Shown: positions 36,967 through 45,741, counted from the first letter of the stretch. The stretch is DNA of 64,000 bases from Mesorhizobium sp. M00.F.Ca.ET.216.01.1.1 (GCF_004010325.2 NZ_SADR02000017.1:104235-168234); one strand, 5' to 3'. Notes: a model not told the origin generated them from the sequence alone. Program-made: numbers and translations.

Positions 36967-38291
36967 TACCGTTCCCCAAAACTGTCCTGGATCGCCTTTA
37001 GAATGGGTTCGAAGAAGTAGCTGATCAGCCGCCTCTCGCCGGTGATCACGTCGATTGTCGCCGTCATACCAGGCGCGAACTTGATTGATCGTTCGGCCAT
37101 CTGGATATTGCGCCGTTCCAGCTTCAGGCGGACGACATAGACCCACTTGTCTGGAACCACATCGCCTCTTGCATCGGCGCCGACACTGGTGACACGGCCA
37201 TGCACGATACCGAAACGCTCTGCTGGAAATGCATCGAATTTGACGAACGCCTGTTGACCGCTTTCGAGGAAGCCGACATCGCGGTTGTCAAAAAAAGCTT
37301 CGATCTCGATATCATCGTCGGAAGGCACGATCGACATCAGGGTCGAGCCGGCTTCGACAAAGCCGCCCACCGTGAATACCGAAAGCTTTTCGATCCTGCC
37401 GCTCGCCGGCGCTTTGAGAGAAAGATTGGCAAGTTGGTTCGTTGCGGCACGCAAGTCGGCGTTCAGGCCCTGAAGCACGATCTCCGCATCGTTTAATTGC
37501 TTGCGATAGGTGGAGAGAGCTGTGGATATGACGCTCGTCCGCTGCTTGATCATCGCCTCGGCTTCGGCGGCAAGCCCGTCGAGTTCGCGTTCGGCAATCA
37601 GCGCCTCGCTCTCTATCGATTTTTGTTCCCGCAGCCGCTCAAGATAGTCGAATTCGCTGATCGTTCCTTGCTTTCTCAACATCTCTGCTGAAGCAAACCT
37701 TTGCGAGACGATTTCGCGATCGGAACGCGCGTGTTCAAGACGCACTTGTTGAGCGTCCCGGCTGCGTGCGATGCGGGTCAATTGCGCGTTGGCCTGGGCT
37801 ACCTGATCGCGAAGCGCCGAGAGCACGGCTTCGACAAATGCATCCGCGCCATTGATTTTTGCCGGCAAGCTGGTCTTCTCGCGCTGAAAAACCACCATGC
37901 CGGTTTCGACGAAGCCTTCACTTGTCGGATCGGTATTGGAAAGCGGGGCGATGATTGAGCGTGCCACAGCTTCCTCCTGAAGCTGCCGTTCGATGCTTAC
38001 CTCGATACGCTTGATTTCACTCTCGACCGTTGTGGTATCCATTGCCACCAGCAGATCACCGGCTTTGACGGACTGGCCTTCGACAACCAAGATCTTGACG
38101 ATCTTGCCATCGACCTGAGGCTGCACGACCTGAACCCGATTGGTGGGAATTACCTTGCCCTGACCGCGCGCAACGATTTCCGTCCTGGCGACATAACTGC
38201 CGAGGATGACCGTTACGAACATCCCAATAAGGAGCCAAGCAGTCAGGCGAATGGTCGGCGAGACCGGCTTGCCTACGCCATCCTCCATCAT
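36966..38291 (-). CDS. HlyD-family type I secretion periplasmic adaptor
   Basis: The 441-aa protein has one N-terminal membrane helix (about 15-35; LTAWLLIGMFVTVILGSYVA) and a biotinyl-lipoyl-like half (KVIPTNRVQVVQPQVDGKI). A long coiled coil follows (about 120-260) and then the HlyD beta domain near the C-terminus (GRIEKLSVFTVGGFVEAG). It bridges the inner-membrane ABC exporter and a TolC-like outer-membrane channel, which is not encoded here. Its ATG overlaps the ABC gene stop (ATGA) and its stop overlaps the acyltransferase start. Confidence 0.93.
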   Translation of the reverse strand: MMEDGVGKPVSPTIRLTAWLLIGMFVTVILGSYVARTEIVARGQGKVIPTNRVQVVQPQVDGKIVKILVVEGQSVKAGDLLVAMDTTTVESEIKRIEVSIERQLQEEAVARSIIAPLSNTDPTSEGFVETGMVVFQREKTSLPAKINGADAFVEAVLSALRDQVAQANAQLTRIARSRDAQQVRLEHARSDREIVSQRFASAEMLRKQGTISEFDYLERLREQKSIESEALIAERELDGLAAEAEAMIKQRTSVISTALSTYRKQLNDAEIVLQGLNADLRAATNQLANLSLKAPASGRIEKLSVFTVGGFVEAGSTLMSIVPSDDDIEIEAFFDNRDVGFLESGQQAFVKFDAFPAERFGIVHGRVTSVGADARGDVVPDKWVYVVRLKLERRNIQMAERSIKFAPGMTATIDVITGERRLISYFFEPILKAIQDSFGER

Positions 38292-39982
38292 GCAGGCACA
38301 CGCTCCGCCAGTCCCAGCCGACGATAGAATTCGGGTCGGTCCAAATCGATCACATTCGCGTCTTTGCCGAGCAGGCTGGGATTGTGGGTGATGACAATCA
38401 ATGTCTTCTCTCGAGCCAGACGCTTCAGTGTCTCGACGACCACACCCGCCGACTGCGCGTCGAGCGCGCTGGTCGGTTCGTCTAGTATAAGGGCAGCGGG
38501 GCCAGCCAGAAGTGACCGCGCCAGGGCAACGCGCTGGCGCTGACCGCCGGAGAGAAAGGCGCCGCGCTCGCCGACATCGGTATGGATACCGTCCGGGAGC
38601 TGAGCGATGAACCGGTCGCTCGCGCTGTCGGCAAGCGCCTTGTTGATTTCTTCATTCGTGGCGTCAGGCTTCGCCAAAAGCAAATTGTCCATTATTGAGC
38701 CTGAAAACAATGCCGGCTCCTGCGGCAGATAGGCAATCGAATGCCTAACACTGCGCGGATCACAATCCGCAAGTTTGTGGCCGTTCGCCTCGACATATCC
38801 GTCATCCGGCTCGTAGAGACCGCTCATCAATTTGGCCAGGGTAGACTTGCCGCGGCCGGAATCTCCGACGATGATCGTTGAACGATTTGGGCCTATGTCG
38901 AGCGTCATGTCGCGGATGACGGCCTGGTCCGGCAGGTAACCGAACGACAGACCTTTCAGGCTAAGATGCAGTGGTCCTTCGATCAGTAATTTGGGCCTGG
39001 GTGTGTCTGTCTCGGCGGGTGTGTTCAGAAAATCCCCCAGCCGCAACCGGGCGACCCTCAGTCCCTGCCACTGCTCCCATATCGACGACAGCGACAGGAT
39101 TGGTCCTGACACCTTCTCCGCCAAAAGGTGAAACGCAATCAGTTCTCCAAGTGTGATCTCGTTCTGAAAAACCAGCCGGGAACCGAAGAAGATAATCAGG
39201 ATCACCGACCCGTTGCAGAGAAGGTCGCCAACGAAACTGTTCAGGATGTTGAGTTTCGCGACCCGGAAGCCCGCGAGAAGACTTGTGTTCAACGTCTCCT
39301 GAAACCGCTCGACCTGCACGCCTTCAGACGTCAGAGCCTTGACGGTAGCAGCGTTCGCAAATGCCTCGACAAGGCGCGATTGATGGTGGGAGCCAGCCAG
39401 AAACGATTCCTGCATCCGGCGCCGGACAAATGGTCCGATCAGGCCAAACACAACAATCTGAAGCGGTAACATGACCAGCACGATCAGCGTAAGGAACGGG
39501 CTGATCGACAGCAACGCGCCGATATAAATGACCGCGAAAAGTATGTCGAGTGCAATGCCGGAAACCGTGCCGGTCAAAAATCCCCTGACGGTATCGATCT
39601 CCTGGATGCGGGCAAGTGTCTCGCCGACCTGCCATTGTTGGAGATAGCGCAGTGGCAAGTTAAGGACGTGACGGAAGATCCGATGCGCGAGTTCTGCCGT
39701 CAATCGGTTGGACATGTGGTTGCCGAGAAAGGCCGCCAGAGCATCCAGCCCTGCGGAAAAAAGTGTCGTAAGCGCGAGGATCACAACAATCAGGACGAGC
39801 GTTGCCTCACGTTGAAAAGGCAGCACCCGATCAATGATCGTCTGGAACACAAAGGGCTGAACCAGACCCAGCAGGCGCAGGACGATCGCCACGACCACGA
39901 TCTCGACGATCAGCGGTGTGTATTTAAAGGTCGATCGCGTAAACCATGATAACGAAGCAGGCTGCGAGGTAAGGCCGCTCAA
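38288..39982 (-). CDS. Type I secretion ABC transporter without peptidase domain
   Basis: The 564-aa protein has an exporter membrane domain (about 22-310) and a nucleotide-binding domain: Walker A VGDSGRGKSTL (about 370; Arg replaces the usual Ser/Cys), signature LSGGQRQRVAL (about 475), and Walker B LILDEPTSALD (about 500). It resembles HlyB in its membrane part but starts just before the first helix, so neither a C39 peptidase nor a C39-like domain is present. It should export without cutting a double-glycine leader. First gene of the three-gene operon. Confidence 0.93.
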   Translation of the reverse strand: MSGLTSQPASLSWFTRSTFKYTPLIVEIVVVAIVLRLLGLVQPFVFQTIIDRVLPFQREATLVLIVVILALTTLFSAGLDALAAFLGNHMSNRLTAELAHRIFRHVLNLPLRYLQQWQVGETLARIQEIDTVRGFLTGTVSGIALDILFAVIYIGALLSISPFLTLIVLVMLPLQIVVFGLIGPFVRRRMQESFLAGSHHQSRLVEAFANAATVKALTSEGVQVERFQETLNTSLLAGFRVAKLNILNSFVGDLLCNGSVILIIFFGSRLVFQNEITLGELIAFHLLAEKVSGPILSLSSIWEQWQGLRVARLRLGDFLNTPAETDTPRPKLLIEGPLHLSLKGLSFGYLPDQAVIRDMTLDIGPNRSTIIVGDSGRGKSTLAKLMSGLYEPDDGYVEANGHKLADCDPRSVRHSIAYLPQEPALFSGSIMDNLLLAKPDATNEEINKALADSASDRFIAQLPDGIHTDVGERGAFLSGGQRQRVALARSLLAGPAALILDEPTSALDAQSAGVVVETLKRLAREKTLIVITHNPSLLGKDANVIDLDRPEFYRRLGLAERVPA

Positions 39983-40099
39983 TTTAGCACCATCTAAAAT
40001 TGTAACGATAGTTTTGTTGACAACCTCAGATGGGTGTTAAAGATGCCTTCGTGCGTTCGCAATCTTCTTTTCACAACGTCAACGATGCGGAGAAATGAG
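39983..40099. promoter_or_regulatory. Divergent promoter region of the secretion cluster
   Basis: This 117-bp gap separates the leftward ABC-HlyD-acyltransferase operon from the rightward glycine-rich peptide gene. A rightward TTGACA occurs at about 40018-40023, but no clear -10 is seen. Shared, coordinated control of exporter and peptide is likely. Confidence 0.4.
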
Positions 40100-40402
40100 A
40101 TGTTCGGCACACTCGAAGAAAAACTAGGGGTTCGCGTCGCATTCGGTGGTGAGAGGGGCGGTGGAAGTGGAAGCAATGGTCTTAATGAAAATTCACATCT
40201 GGGTCGCGTCGGCGCGGCAATAGGAAGTGTTGTTGGTGGCACGATAGGCAGCCGCGTTGGACCAACAGGGGGACGCGTCGGCGCAGCAGCCGGCGGATTG
40301 GGAGGTTACTACGCTGGAGCTTACGGGGGTAGTGTGGCTACTGGTATGGGCGAGTCTGTAGGCAGAGGTGGCTTCAGAGGCGATCTGAGCGGTTTACGCT
40401 AG
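40100..40402 (+). CDS. Glycine-zipper peptide, putative exported bacteriocin-like substrate
   Basis: 100 aa from MFGTLEEKLGVRVAFGG; GGAG lies 8 bases before the ATG. Glycine makes up about a third of the residues. Repeated GxxxG patterns (GAAIGSVVGGTIGSRVG and GGRVGAAAGGLGGYY) form a glycine zipper typical of membrane-inserting peptides. It has exactly one lysine, K8, and no cysteine, so K8 would be the only internal site for an HlyC-type enzyme. No Sec signal is present; a GG at 16-17 recalls a leader, but the adjacent ABC protein lacks the peptidase. Earlier in-frame ATGs (40034, 40043) would add a basic N-terminus. Function is inferred from context. Confidence 0.65.
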   Translation: MFGTLEEKLGVRVAFGGERGGGSGSNGLNENSHLGRVGAAIGSVVGGTIGSRVGPTGGRVGAAAGGLGGYYAGAYGGSVATGMGESVGRGGFRGDLSGLR

Positions 40403-40523
40403 CTCAAGTGACCGGTTCTGCCATTTGATTCTGGTGGGGGATAAAACTTCTGTTCGGTTTTCTCCAAGGAGTAACTTCGCTTGCCGTATTCATGGAACGC
40501 GGTAGGCGAAGGAGGAGAGATTA

Positions 40524-40670
40524 GTGGAAAAGCTTTATGCGGCGGCAGCATTGTTTTTTGCAATGTTATTAATTGATCTTTTCCTAAAATATGTCAACAT
40601 AAGACTTAATTTTATTGTATATTCCGTAATAACGGCTATTATAGCGTATGTTTTGTTTAGTATATTTTAG
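40524..40670 (+). CDS. 48-aa two-helix membrane protein, putative immunity protein
   Basis: A GTG start behind a strong GGAGGAGAG site gives MEKLYAAAALFFAMLLIDLFLKYV and then NFIVYSVITAIIAYVLFSIF: two hydrophobic helices with a short polar link. Its DNA is far more AT-rich than the surroundings. Small two-helix proteins beside bacteriocin genes often confer immunity, which is the inference here. An overlapping 31-codon frame from TTG 40477 is less convincing. It sits between the glycine-rich peptide and the S9 peptidase. Confidence 0.6.
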   Translation: MEKLYAAAALFFAMLLIDLFLKYVNIRLNFIVYSVITAIIAYVLFSIF

Positions 40671-40820
40671 TGTATACTTTATGCATAGTCAAAATCGCTG
40701 TTTGCCAGCTTTTCTTTTGCGGAAGGAGCGCCTGTTTTTTATGTGCCTCAGGTTGTCTCTGCCTTTCTGATTGTGAGTCAACCGAATGTTGAGCATCGGA
40801 TCACACTCCTAGGACAACTT

Positions 40821-42803
40821 ATGCGCTTGCTGAGAATTGTCGGATTCATCCTAGCTGTTGTCACGAGTGCGGCACTTGGCGCCTACTCTTATTTCCTGCG
40901 CGACGAAGCACCGACACATCCGTCCCTCACAAGAGCAATCCTGGCACCGCTTGTTCCGGTGCGCGACTTCTTCGCCAACACAGGAGCGGAATGGGAGTAT
41001 AAGCCGTCCCATGATGGCCGCCTGCTTGCGTGGTATGGCGTTGACTGGACGAAAACGGTCATTCGTATAAAGCGGAGCGGAGAGAGCAGACCTTTTCTCA
41101 CCCTCTCCGGTGTGGAATTTGACGATTTCCGCTGGCATCCCTACAACAACAAGTTGATCGTAGCTGCCGAAGGACGTCTTTGGCAGATAGACCCGGCAAA
41201 GCCGGCCCACGATCAGTGGACTGACATTACGCCTCGCGGTTTCCAAAACTGGCGCATAGTTTCCGCGGCTTCGGAGCCGAATGACCGCCTCGTGGTGGCC
41301 TCCAACGATCGGGACCCGGCGCTCTTGGATCTTTACACCGTGCGTCAGGATGGCGGCGGCAAACAGCTGTTGGAAAAAAACGAAGGCAAGAGCTTCGATT
41401 GGTGGCTCGACCGCTCCGGCGTTCCGGTGATCCGCGTCGATCGGCTCGAGGACGGCGGCGCGCAATTTCTCATTCGCGACAGCGCCAGTGATCCGTGGCG
41501 GACACTCACCAAAGCCGGCGCTAGCGACACCTTCGCGATTCTCTATGCTCCTGCTGCCGGCAAGCCGATCTACGCTATATCAGATCGCGGCCGCGATCGC
41601 ATTGCGCTAGTGACGATCGATCCCCAGACAGGAGCGGAAACCGTTGTTGCCGAGCACCCGAAAGTTGATGCCAGGAAGGACGTCACGCTCGCCGATCAAG
41701 CCACGGAGCCTGATTTTGTTACGTTCGAAGATGGTTATACGCAATATCGGTCGTTCACACCCGCTGGCAAAATGTTCCTGAAGCTGCTTCTCGATGGTGA
41801 CAATCCGGTCGACTTCAACGTCATCGCTTCATCCCCAGATGGGCGCTTCGTCACGGTCGCTCGCTCATGGCGGGAACAGTCCTTCGAATATTTTCTCTAC
41901 GACCTGGAGAAAGGCGAATCAACCAAGATTGGCGAATACGACTTTCGCAGGCACAAGGATGCTTTGGCCGAAACCAGACCGGTCTCATTCAAGGCGCGCG
42001 ACGGGCTGGAAATCCCGGCGTTTCTGACGCTGCCGCACGGTATCGAGCCAAAGAACCTACCGGCGATCGTCATTATCCATGGCGGGCCGGCCCAACAAGA
42101 AGTCTGGGCCTACAATCACGACTATCAGTTCCTCGCCAACCGCGGCTATGCGGTGCTCGCTGTCAATTTCCGCGGTTCAACCGGCTATGGCAAAAACTTC
42201 CGCGCGGCCGGCTACGGCCAGTTCGGCAAAGCCATGCAGGACGACATCGTCGATGCCGCAAACTGGCTTGTCGGAGAAGGCATTGCGGACAAGGCAAACA
42301 TGGCGGTCATGGGCGGCAGCTACGGGGGCTATTCCGCTGCTCTGGCGATGACCCGCGACCCGGGCCTCTTCAAGGCAGCGATCGTCGAGTATGGTGTAAC
42401 CGACATCGCCTACCAGATGCAGAACAACCCCTTCTCGTGGGGTCTGCATCTTGACGAGGTAAAACGCTACTTTGGTGACCCGAACAACAAAGCCGACCTT
42501 GACGAAATGCGGCAGCGCTCACCTCTTACACATGCCGCGAACGTCCAAGGTGCGATCCTGATCACCGCAGGCAAGGAAGATCGAATCGTCGGCTTCGAGC
42601 AATCGGAAGAGTTCGAACGCGCCTTGAAAGCAGCCGGGAAGGATGTGACGGGGGTCTATTTCGAGAAGGAAGGCCACGGCTACAATCGTTGGCAGACCAA
42701 GGTCAAACGCGCCCGTCTCATCGAGGATTTTCTGGCCAAACACCTCGGCGGGCGAACGGGCAGTTTCGACTACACCGAACTTGCCGCAGAGTATTTGAAT
42801 TGA
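40821..42803 (+). CDS. Exported S9 (prolyl oligopeptidase-like) peptidase
   Basis: 660 aa from MRLLRIVGFILAVVTSAALGAY, a signal peptide or anchor, so it acts outside the cytoplasm. A beta-propeller-like N-terminal half (about 50-390) precedes the alpha/beta-hydrolase domain: nucleophile Ser in MGGSYGGYSAA, Asp in GKEDRIV, and His in EGHGYN. The HGGP oxyanion motif is also present. A GTG at 40743 would add 26 residues before the signal. S9 enzymes cleave short peptides; relatives act as lasso-peptide isopeptidases. Placed after the peptide and 48-aa protein, it could degrade or process the peptide, or be an unrelated scavenger. Confidence 0.88.
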   Translation: MRLLRIVGFILAVVTSAALGAYSYFLRDEAPTHPSLTRAILAPLVPVRDFFANTGAEWEYKPSHDGRLLAWYGVDWTKTVIRIKRSGESRPFLTLSGVEFDDFRWHPYNNKLIVAAEGRLWQIDPAKPAHDQWTDITPRGFQNWRIVSAASEPNDRLVVASNDRDPALLDLYTVRQDGGGKQLLEKNEGKSFDWWLDRSGVPVIRVDRLEDGGAQFLIRDSASDPWRTLTKAGASDTFAILYAPAAGKPIYAISDRGRDRIALVTIDPQTGAETVVAEHPKVDARKDVTLADQATEPDFVTFEDGYTQYRSFTPAGKMFLKLLLDGDNPVDFNVIASSPDGRFVTVARSWREQSFEYFLYDLEKGESTKIGEYDFRRHKDALAETRPVSFKARDGLEIPAFLTLPHGIEPKNLPAIVIIHGGPAQQEVWAYNHDYQFLANRGYAVLAVNFRGSTGYGKNFRAAGYGQFGKAMQDDIVDAANWLVGEGIADKANMAVMGGSYGGYSAALAMTRDPGLFKAAIVEYGVTDIAYQMQNNPFSWGLHLDEVKRYFGDPNNKADLDEMRQRSPLTHAANVQGAILITAGKEDRIVGFEQSEEFERALKAAGKDVTGVYFEKEGHGYNRWQTKVKRARLIEDFLAKHLGGRTGSFDYTELAAEYLN

Positions 42804-43311
42804 TCTGTTCACAAGCAAACGCATGGTGCGCGAGCGGACTTCATAAGGATTGCAGACGATCCGGGTCAGTGAGACGAGGTGGCGCGCGGATATGCCGGGC
42901 GAGTCATGACTACAGCTCGAACTGGGAAGTCTTCGAGCATGCGTCGAGATCGTCGAATAATCTGTTCTAAATAGACCTTCCCATGATTTCGAGGAAGGCG
43001 CTTGGAGCCGACTATAGAACGGCACTGAAGGCACTCCCAGGCGCGGTCGCCCGAAGCCAAATTATGCCGCTCCTCTAAACGGTAAAGAACCCAGGAATTG
43101 GCAACCCTAGGGCCCCCCTATAGGTTCCCCGTCTCCGGAGGCGATGCCATGTGGTTGGCGCAAGCGCCTGGCCCTCACGGCCGACCCGTCCGCACCGGGA
43201 TCTCTGATCGCATCCTCAATCAAATACGGACCTGACGCCCGCAACCGGAACATCGGAAGTCCTGGCGCATTGCTACTGACACCATTGCGGCTCACTGCCC
43301 ACGGTCTCAAA
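42804..43311. other. Intergenic stretch before YihY gene
   Basis: About 500 bases without a supportable gene. The upstream part of the YihY frame (43144-43311) is open but does not resemble the family. Confidence 0.4.
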
Positions 43312-44337
43312 ATGCGACCCGTAATCACAGATGCATGGGACTTGGTGCGAGAAAGCGTAGTTGGCTTTGTCAACGACAATGCTCTTGGTCATGGCGCGGC
43401 AATGGCTTTTTATGTCACCACATCGCTGGCGCCAATCTTGCTGATTGTGGTCGCAATCGCAGGTCTCGTTTTCGGTCATGATGCTGCACAACTGGCGTTG
43501 TCTGCTCAGATCGAGGGGCTGATGGGGCCAGAAAGCGCAGGTCTCCTTCAGACCGCGCTCGAGAGCGCATCCAGCAAATCATCCGGAACCTGGGCGGCAG
43601 TCATTGGCATGGTCACTTTGTTCGTGACCGCATCTGGCGTCTTTGGCGAAATGCAGCAGTCGCTGAACACAATATGGAAGGTCGAACCTCAGAGCATGTC
43701 GTTGTCGCGTCTGGTGCGGGCACGTGCAGCAAGTCTGGGTTTGGTCGCTGCACTCGGTTTCATGTTGCTCGTATCTCTCGTAGCGAGCGCGGCGATCTCG
43801 GCGCTGGGTGACATCATCAACGCTCGCCTGCCGTTCGGCACAATCGTCCTCGGCTTGATCAACGCGGTTGTTTCGTTTGTCCTGATCTCAGGGATGTTCG
43901 CGGCTATCTACAAAGTGTTGCCCGATCGAACTCTCGAATGGCGCGATGTCGGGATTGGTGCTGTTGTGACCGCTGCCCTATTCACGCTCGGAAAATCACT
44001 TATCGGTTGGTATATCGGCACCAGCGCCATTGCGTCTTCATACGGCGCCGCTGGCGGGCTGCTCGTCATACTCCTCTGGGTTTACTACTCATCGGAAATT
44101 TTTCTTCTCGGTGCGGAGTTCACTCGCGCCTATTCCATTCGACAGGGGAGCAGGTCCGATCTGGATGCGCTGGTTCACAACGCTTTGCCTGCAAAGCACG
44201 TCGTCTCGTCTCGCGTAGAGCAAAAGGCCAACTCTGCTGGCATTGTCGCACTGTTAGCGGTGGCGTGCGCTAGTGCAACGATGACCACTCTTATGCTGGG
44301 TCCTCGCCGCCGGCCAGCACTACGAGGGCGTCGGTAG
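43312..44337 (+). CDS. YihY/BrkB family inner-membrane protein
   Basis: 341 aa from MRPVITDAWDLVRESVVGFVNDNAL. The family signature GHGAAMAFYVTTSLAPILLIVVAIAG is followed by five further hydrophobic segments and the conserved YKVLPDRTLEWRDVGIGAVVTAALFTLGKSL and LLVILLWVYYSSEIFLLGAEFTRAY. Six membrane helices. BrkB was once thought to be a ribonuclease or serum-resistance factor; the true role is unknown. The tail is basic and unusual. Confidence 0.92.
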   Translation: MRPVITDAWDLVRESVVGFVNDNALGHGAAMAFYVTTSLAPILLIVVAIAGLVFGHDAAQLALSAQIEGLMGPESAGLLQTALESASSKSSGTWAAVIGMVTLFVTASGVFGEMQQSLNTIWKVEPQSMSLSRLVRARAASLGLVAALGFMLLVSLVASAAISALGDIINARLPFGTIVLGLINAVVSFVLISGMFAAIYKVLPDRTLEWRDVGIGAVVTAALFTLGKSLIGWYIGTSAIASSYGAAGGLLVILLWVYYSSEIFLLGAEFTRAYSIRQGSRSDLDALVHNALPAKHVVSSRVEQKANSAGIVALLAVACASATMTTLMLGPRRRPALRGRR

Positions 44338-44387
44338 TCGCCCAGACGCGACAATTCTCGATCGAAGATAGCTGTCGCAGGATGACG

Positions 44388-44990
44388 TCAGTCCGGCGGG
44401 CCACTTTCCATCTGTCGTAGCCAGCGAATCGCATCGTCGAGGCGGTCGTCCCCCCAGAACAACTCTCCGTCGACAACGAAACTGGGGGAGCCGAAGATGC
44501 CGAGGGCTTTGGCCTGTTCAGTGGCCTGGTCAAGATCGGCTTTCCCTTTGTCGGAATCAGCGAGCCGTAGCACGCGCTCCGTATCCTGCCCGGCAGCACC
44601 AATGCTGACGGAAAGGTTGGGCTCGCTGCCGGCAGGCTCCCCGGCTTCGAACCATCGCCGGTAGCTCTCCCGCGCATAGGCCGGGCACCAGCCCTCGGCG
44701 GCCGCGATGATAGCGACGCGATTAGCGCGTTCCAGTTCGGCAAGCGGGTATGGCGCGGGCAGTTTCGGCAGTAGGCCATAGAGCACAGCACGCCGTTCAA
44801 CATCCCGCCACATATAGGCAGCCTTCACAGGTTTCGTGCGGAAAGGAATATTGTCCATCTCGATCATGATGGTGCGGACATTGAAGGGTCGCCAATGGAA
44901 GCGCACTCCGGTTGCCACCTCCACATGCGCCAAGCGCATCACCGACAAGTAGCTGTAAGTGCTGCCAATGCAAAACCAGAACTCGATCAT
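44388..44990 (-). CDS. DsbA-like / 2-hydroxychromene-2-carboxylate isomerase family protein
   Basis: 200 aa from MIEFWFCIGSTYSYLSVMRL. The thioredoxin-fold active site is GSTYSYLS with Ser instead of the CxxC of DsbA, which is the kappa-class GST/HCCA-isomerase arrangement. GIFGSPSFVVDGELFWGDDRLDD near the end is the family's cis-Pro and C-terminal signature. Probably a glutathione-dependent isomerase of aromatic breakdown, substrate unknown. A longer frame to 45104 lacks similarity. Confidence 0.88.
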   Translation of the reverse strand: MIEFWFCIGSTYSYLSVMRLAHVEVATGVRFHWRPFNVRTIMIEMDNIPFRTKPVKAAYMWRDVERRAVLYGLLPKLPAPYPLAELERANRVAIIAAAEGWCPAYARESYRRWFEAGEPAGSEPNLSVSIGAAGQDTERVLRLADSDKGKADLDQATEQAKALGIFGSPSFVVDGELFWGDDRLDDAIRWLRQMESGPPD

Positions 44991-45180
44991 AGGATGCGTC
45001 TCCCGATCAAATAATATTCCAATTCTGACGCCTTGGGGCTGCTTGGCGACCAAGGTAGGCAGCATCGGAGGAATAAACTCTAGCCGGCCAGTGCCGGCAC
45101 CCACGCATGGAACCGAGTCTAGATCACCGGCTTATATTAGCCAGAGTGCACATAATAGGATCTGTCAAGGAGGAACCGAA

Positions 45181-45369
45181 ATGGCAGATGACAAAAGCAA
45201 ACGCGACTTTCGCGACCGCAAGCGGATCTCGGCCGATGACGATTATGAGGTGAACTATTTCGCCCTCAAGAACAACATAACGCCGCAACAGGTGCGCGAG
45301 CTGATCAGCAAGCACGGTAACGATCGGGCAACCCTGACAAGGGCCGCGCAGGCCTTGCCGGCACGATGA
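45181..45369 (+). CDS. DUF3606 domain protein
   Basis: 62 aa (MADDKSKRDFRDRKRISADDDYEVNYFALK...) behind AAGGAGGAACCGAA. A DUF3606 protein, common in rhizobia and often linked to stress-regulated clusters; function unknown. Its stop overlaps the next start in ATGA. Confidence 0.88.
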   Translation: MADDKSKRDFRDRKRISADDDYEVNYFALKNNITPQQVRELISKHGNDRATLTRAAQALPAR

Positions 45370-45551
45370 CCAAGCTTTCCGGATTGGGGCCGCGGATCGT
45401 CGGCACACGGCACGGCGAGCCCATCAAGCATGAGAGCGACCATTTTTAGTCATGCCCGGTCTGTGGCCAGCCGGTCGACAGGCGCGACCTTCGGCAAGTC
45501 ATCTGGCACGAACAGCCGGGCCATGACCCGCCGTTTTGCGTATCGAGGTAG
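45366..45551 (+). pseudogene. Small zinc-ribbon protein interrupted by an amber codon
   Basis: From ATG 45366 (coupled to DUF3606) the frame reads MTKLSGLGPRIVGTRHG, meets TAG at 45447-45449, then continues in the same frame as SCPVCGQPVDRRDLRQVIWH with a final Cys, ending at TAG 45549-45551. The part after the amber is a convincing CxxC zinc ribbon typical of short rhizobial proteins. Either a nonsense mutation has split the gene, or the codon is read through. No suitable restart codon is visible just after the amber. Confidence 0.6.
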
Positions 45552-45741
45552 ATGGCATAACCAGACCTCTACAAATGCATTTGTGCAAAACGGCTGGCCG
45601 TGCGACTGGCCGCGGCGGCCAGAAGTATCTCGAGAATTGTCCATTGGGCGGCAAGCTGACCGGGACAGCGATGGAATACCGTGTGCCATTGTGCTCTCGC
45701 GAAGCTGGCGACGGGCCTTCGTGATCCCACCTACAGGCTTG

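Noticed and set aside
42519..43034. 171-aa leftward frame after the S9 gene
   Set aside because: Mostly antisense to the S9 peptidase; no recognisable product.
45111..45140. EcfG-type general stress promoter before DUF3606
   Set aside because: A GGAAC is present, but no matching GTT at the expected spacing.
45536..45724. Small rightward frame ending in CPLGGK...MEYRVPLC
   Set aside because: Could be a short Cys-containing protein, but there is no ribosome site or known family, so it was not listed.
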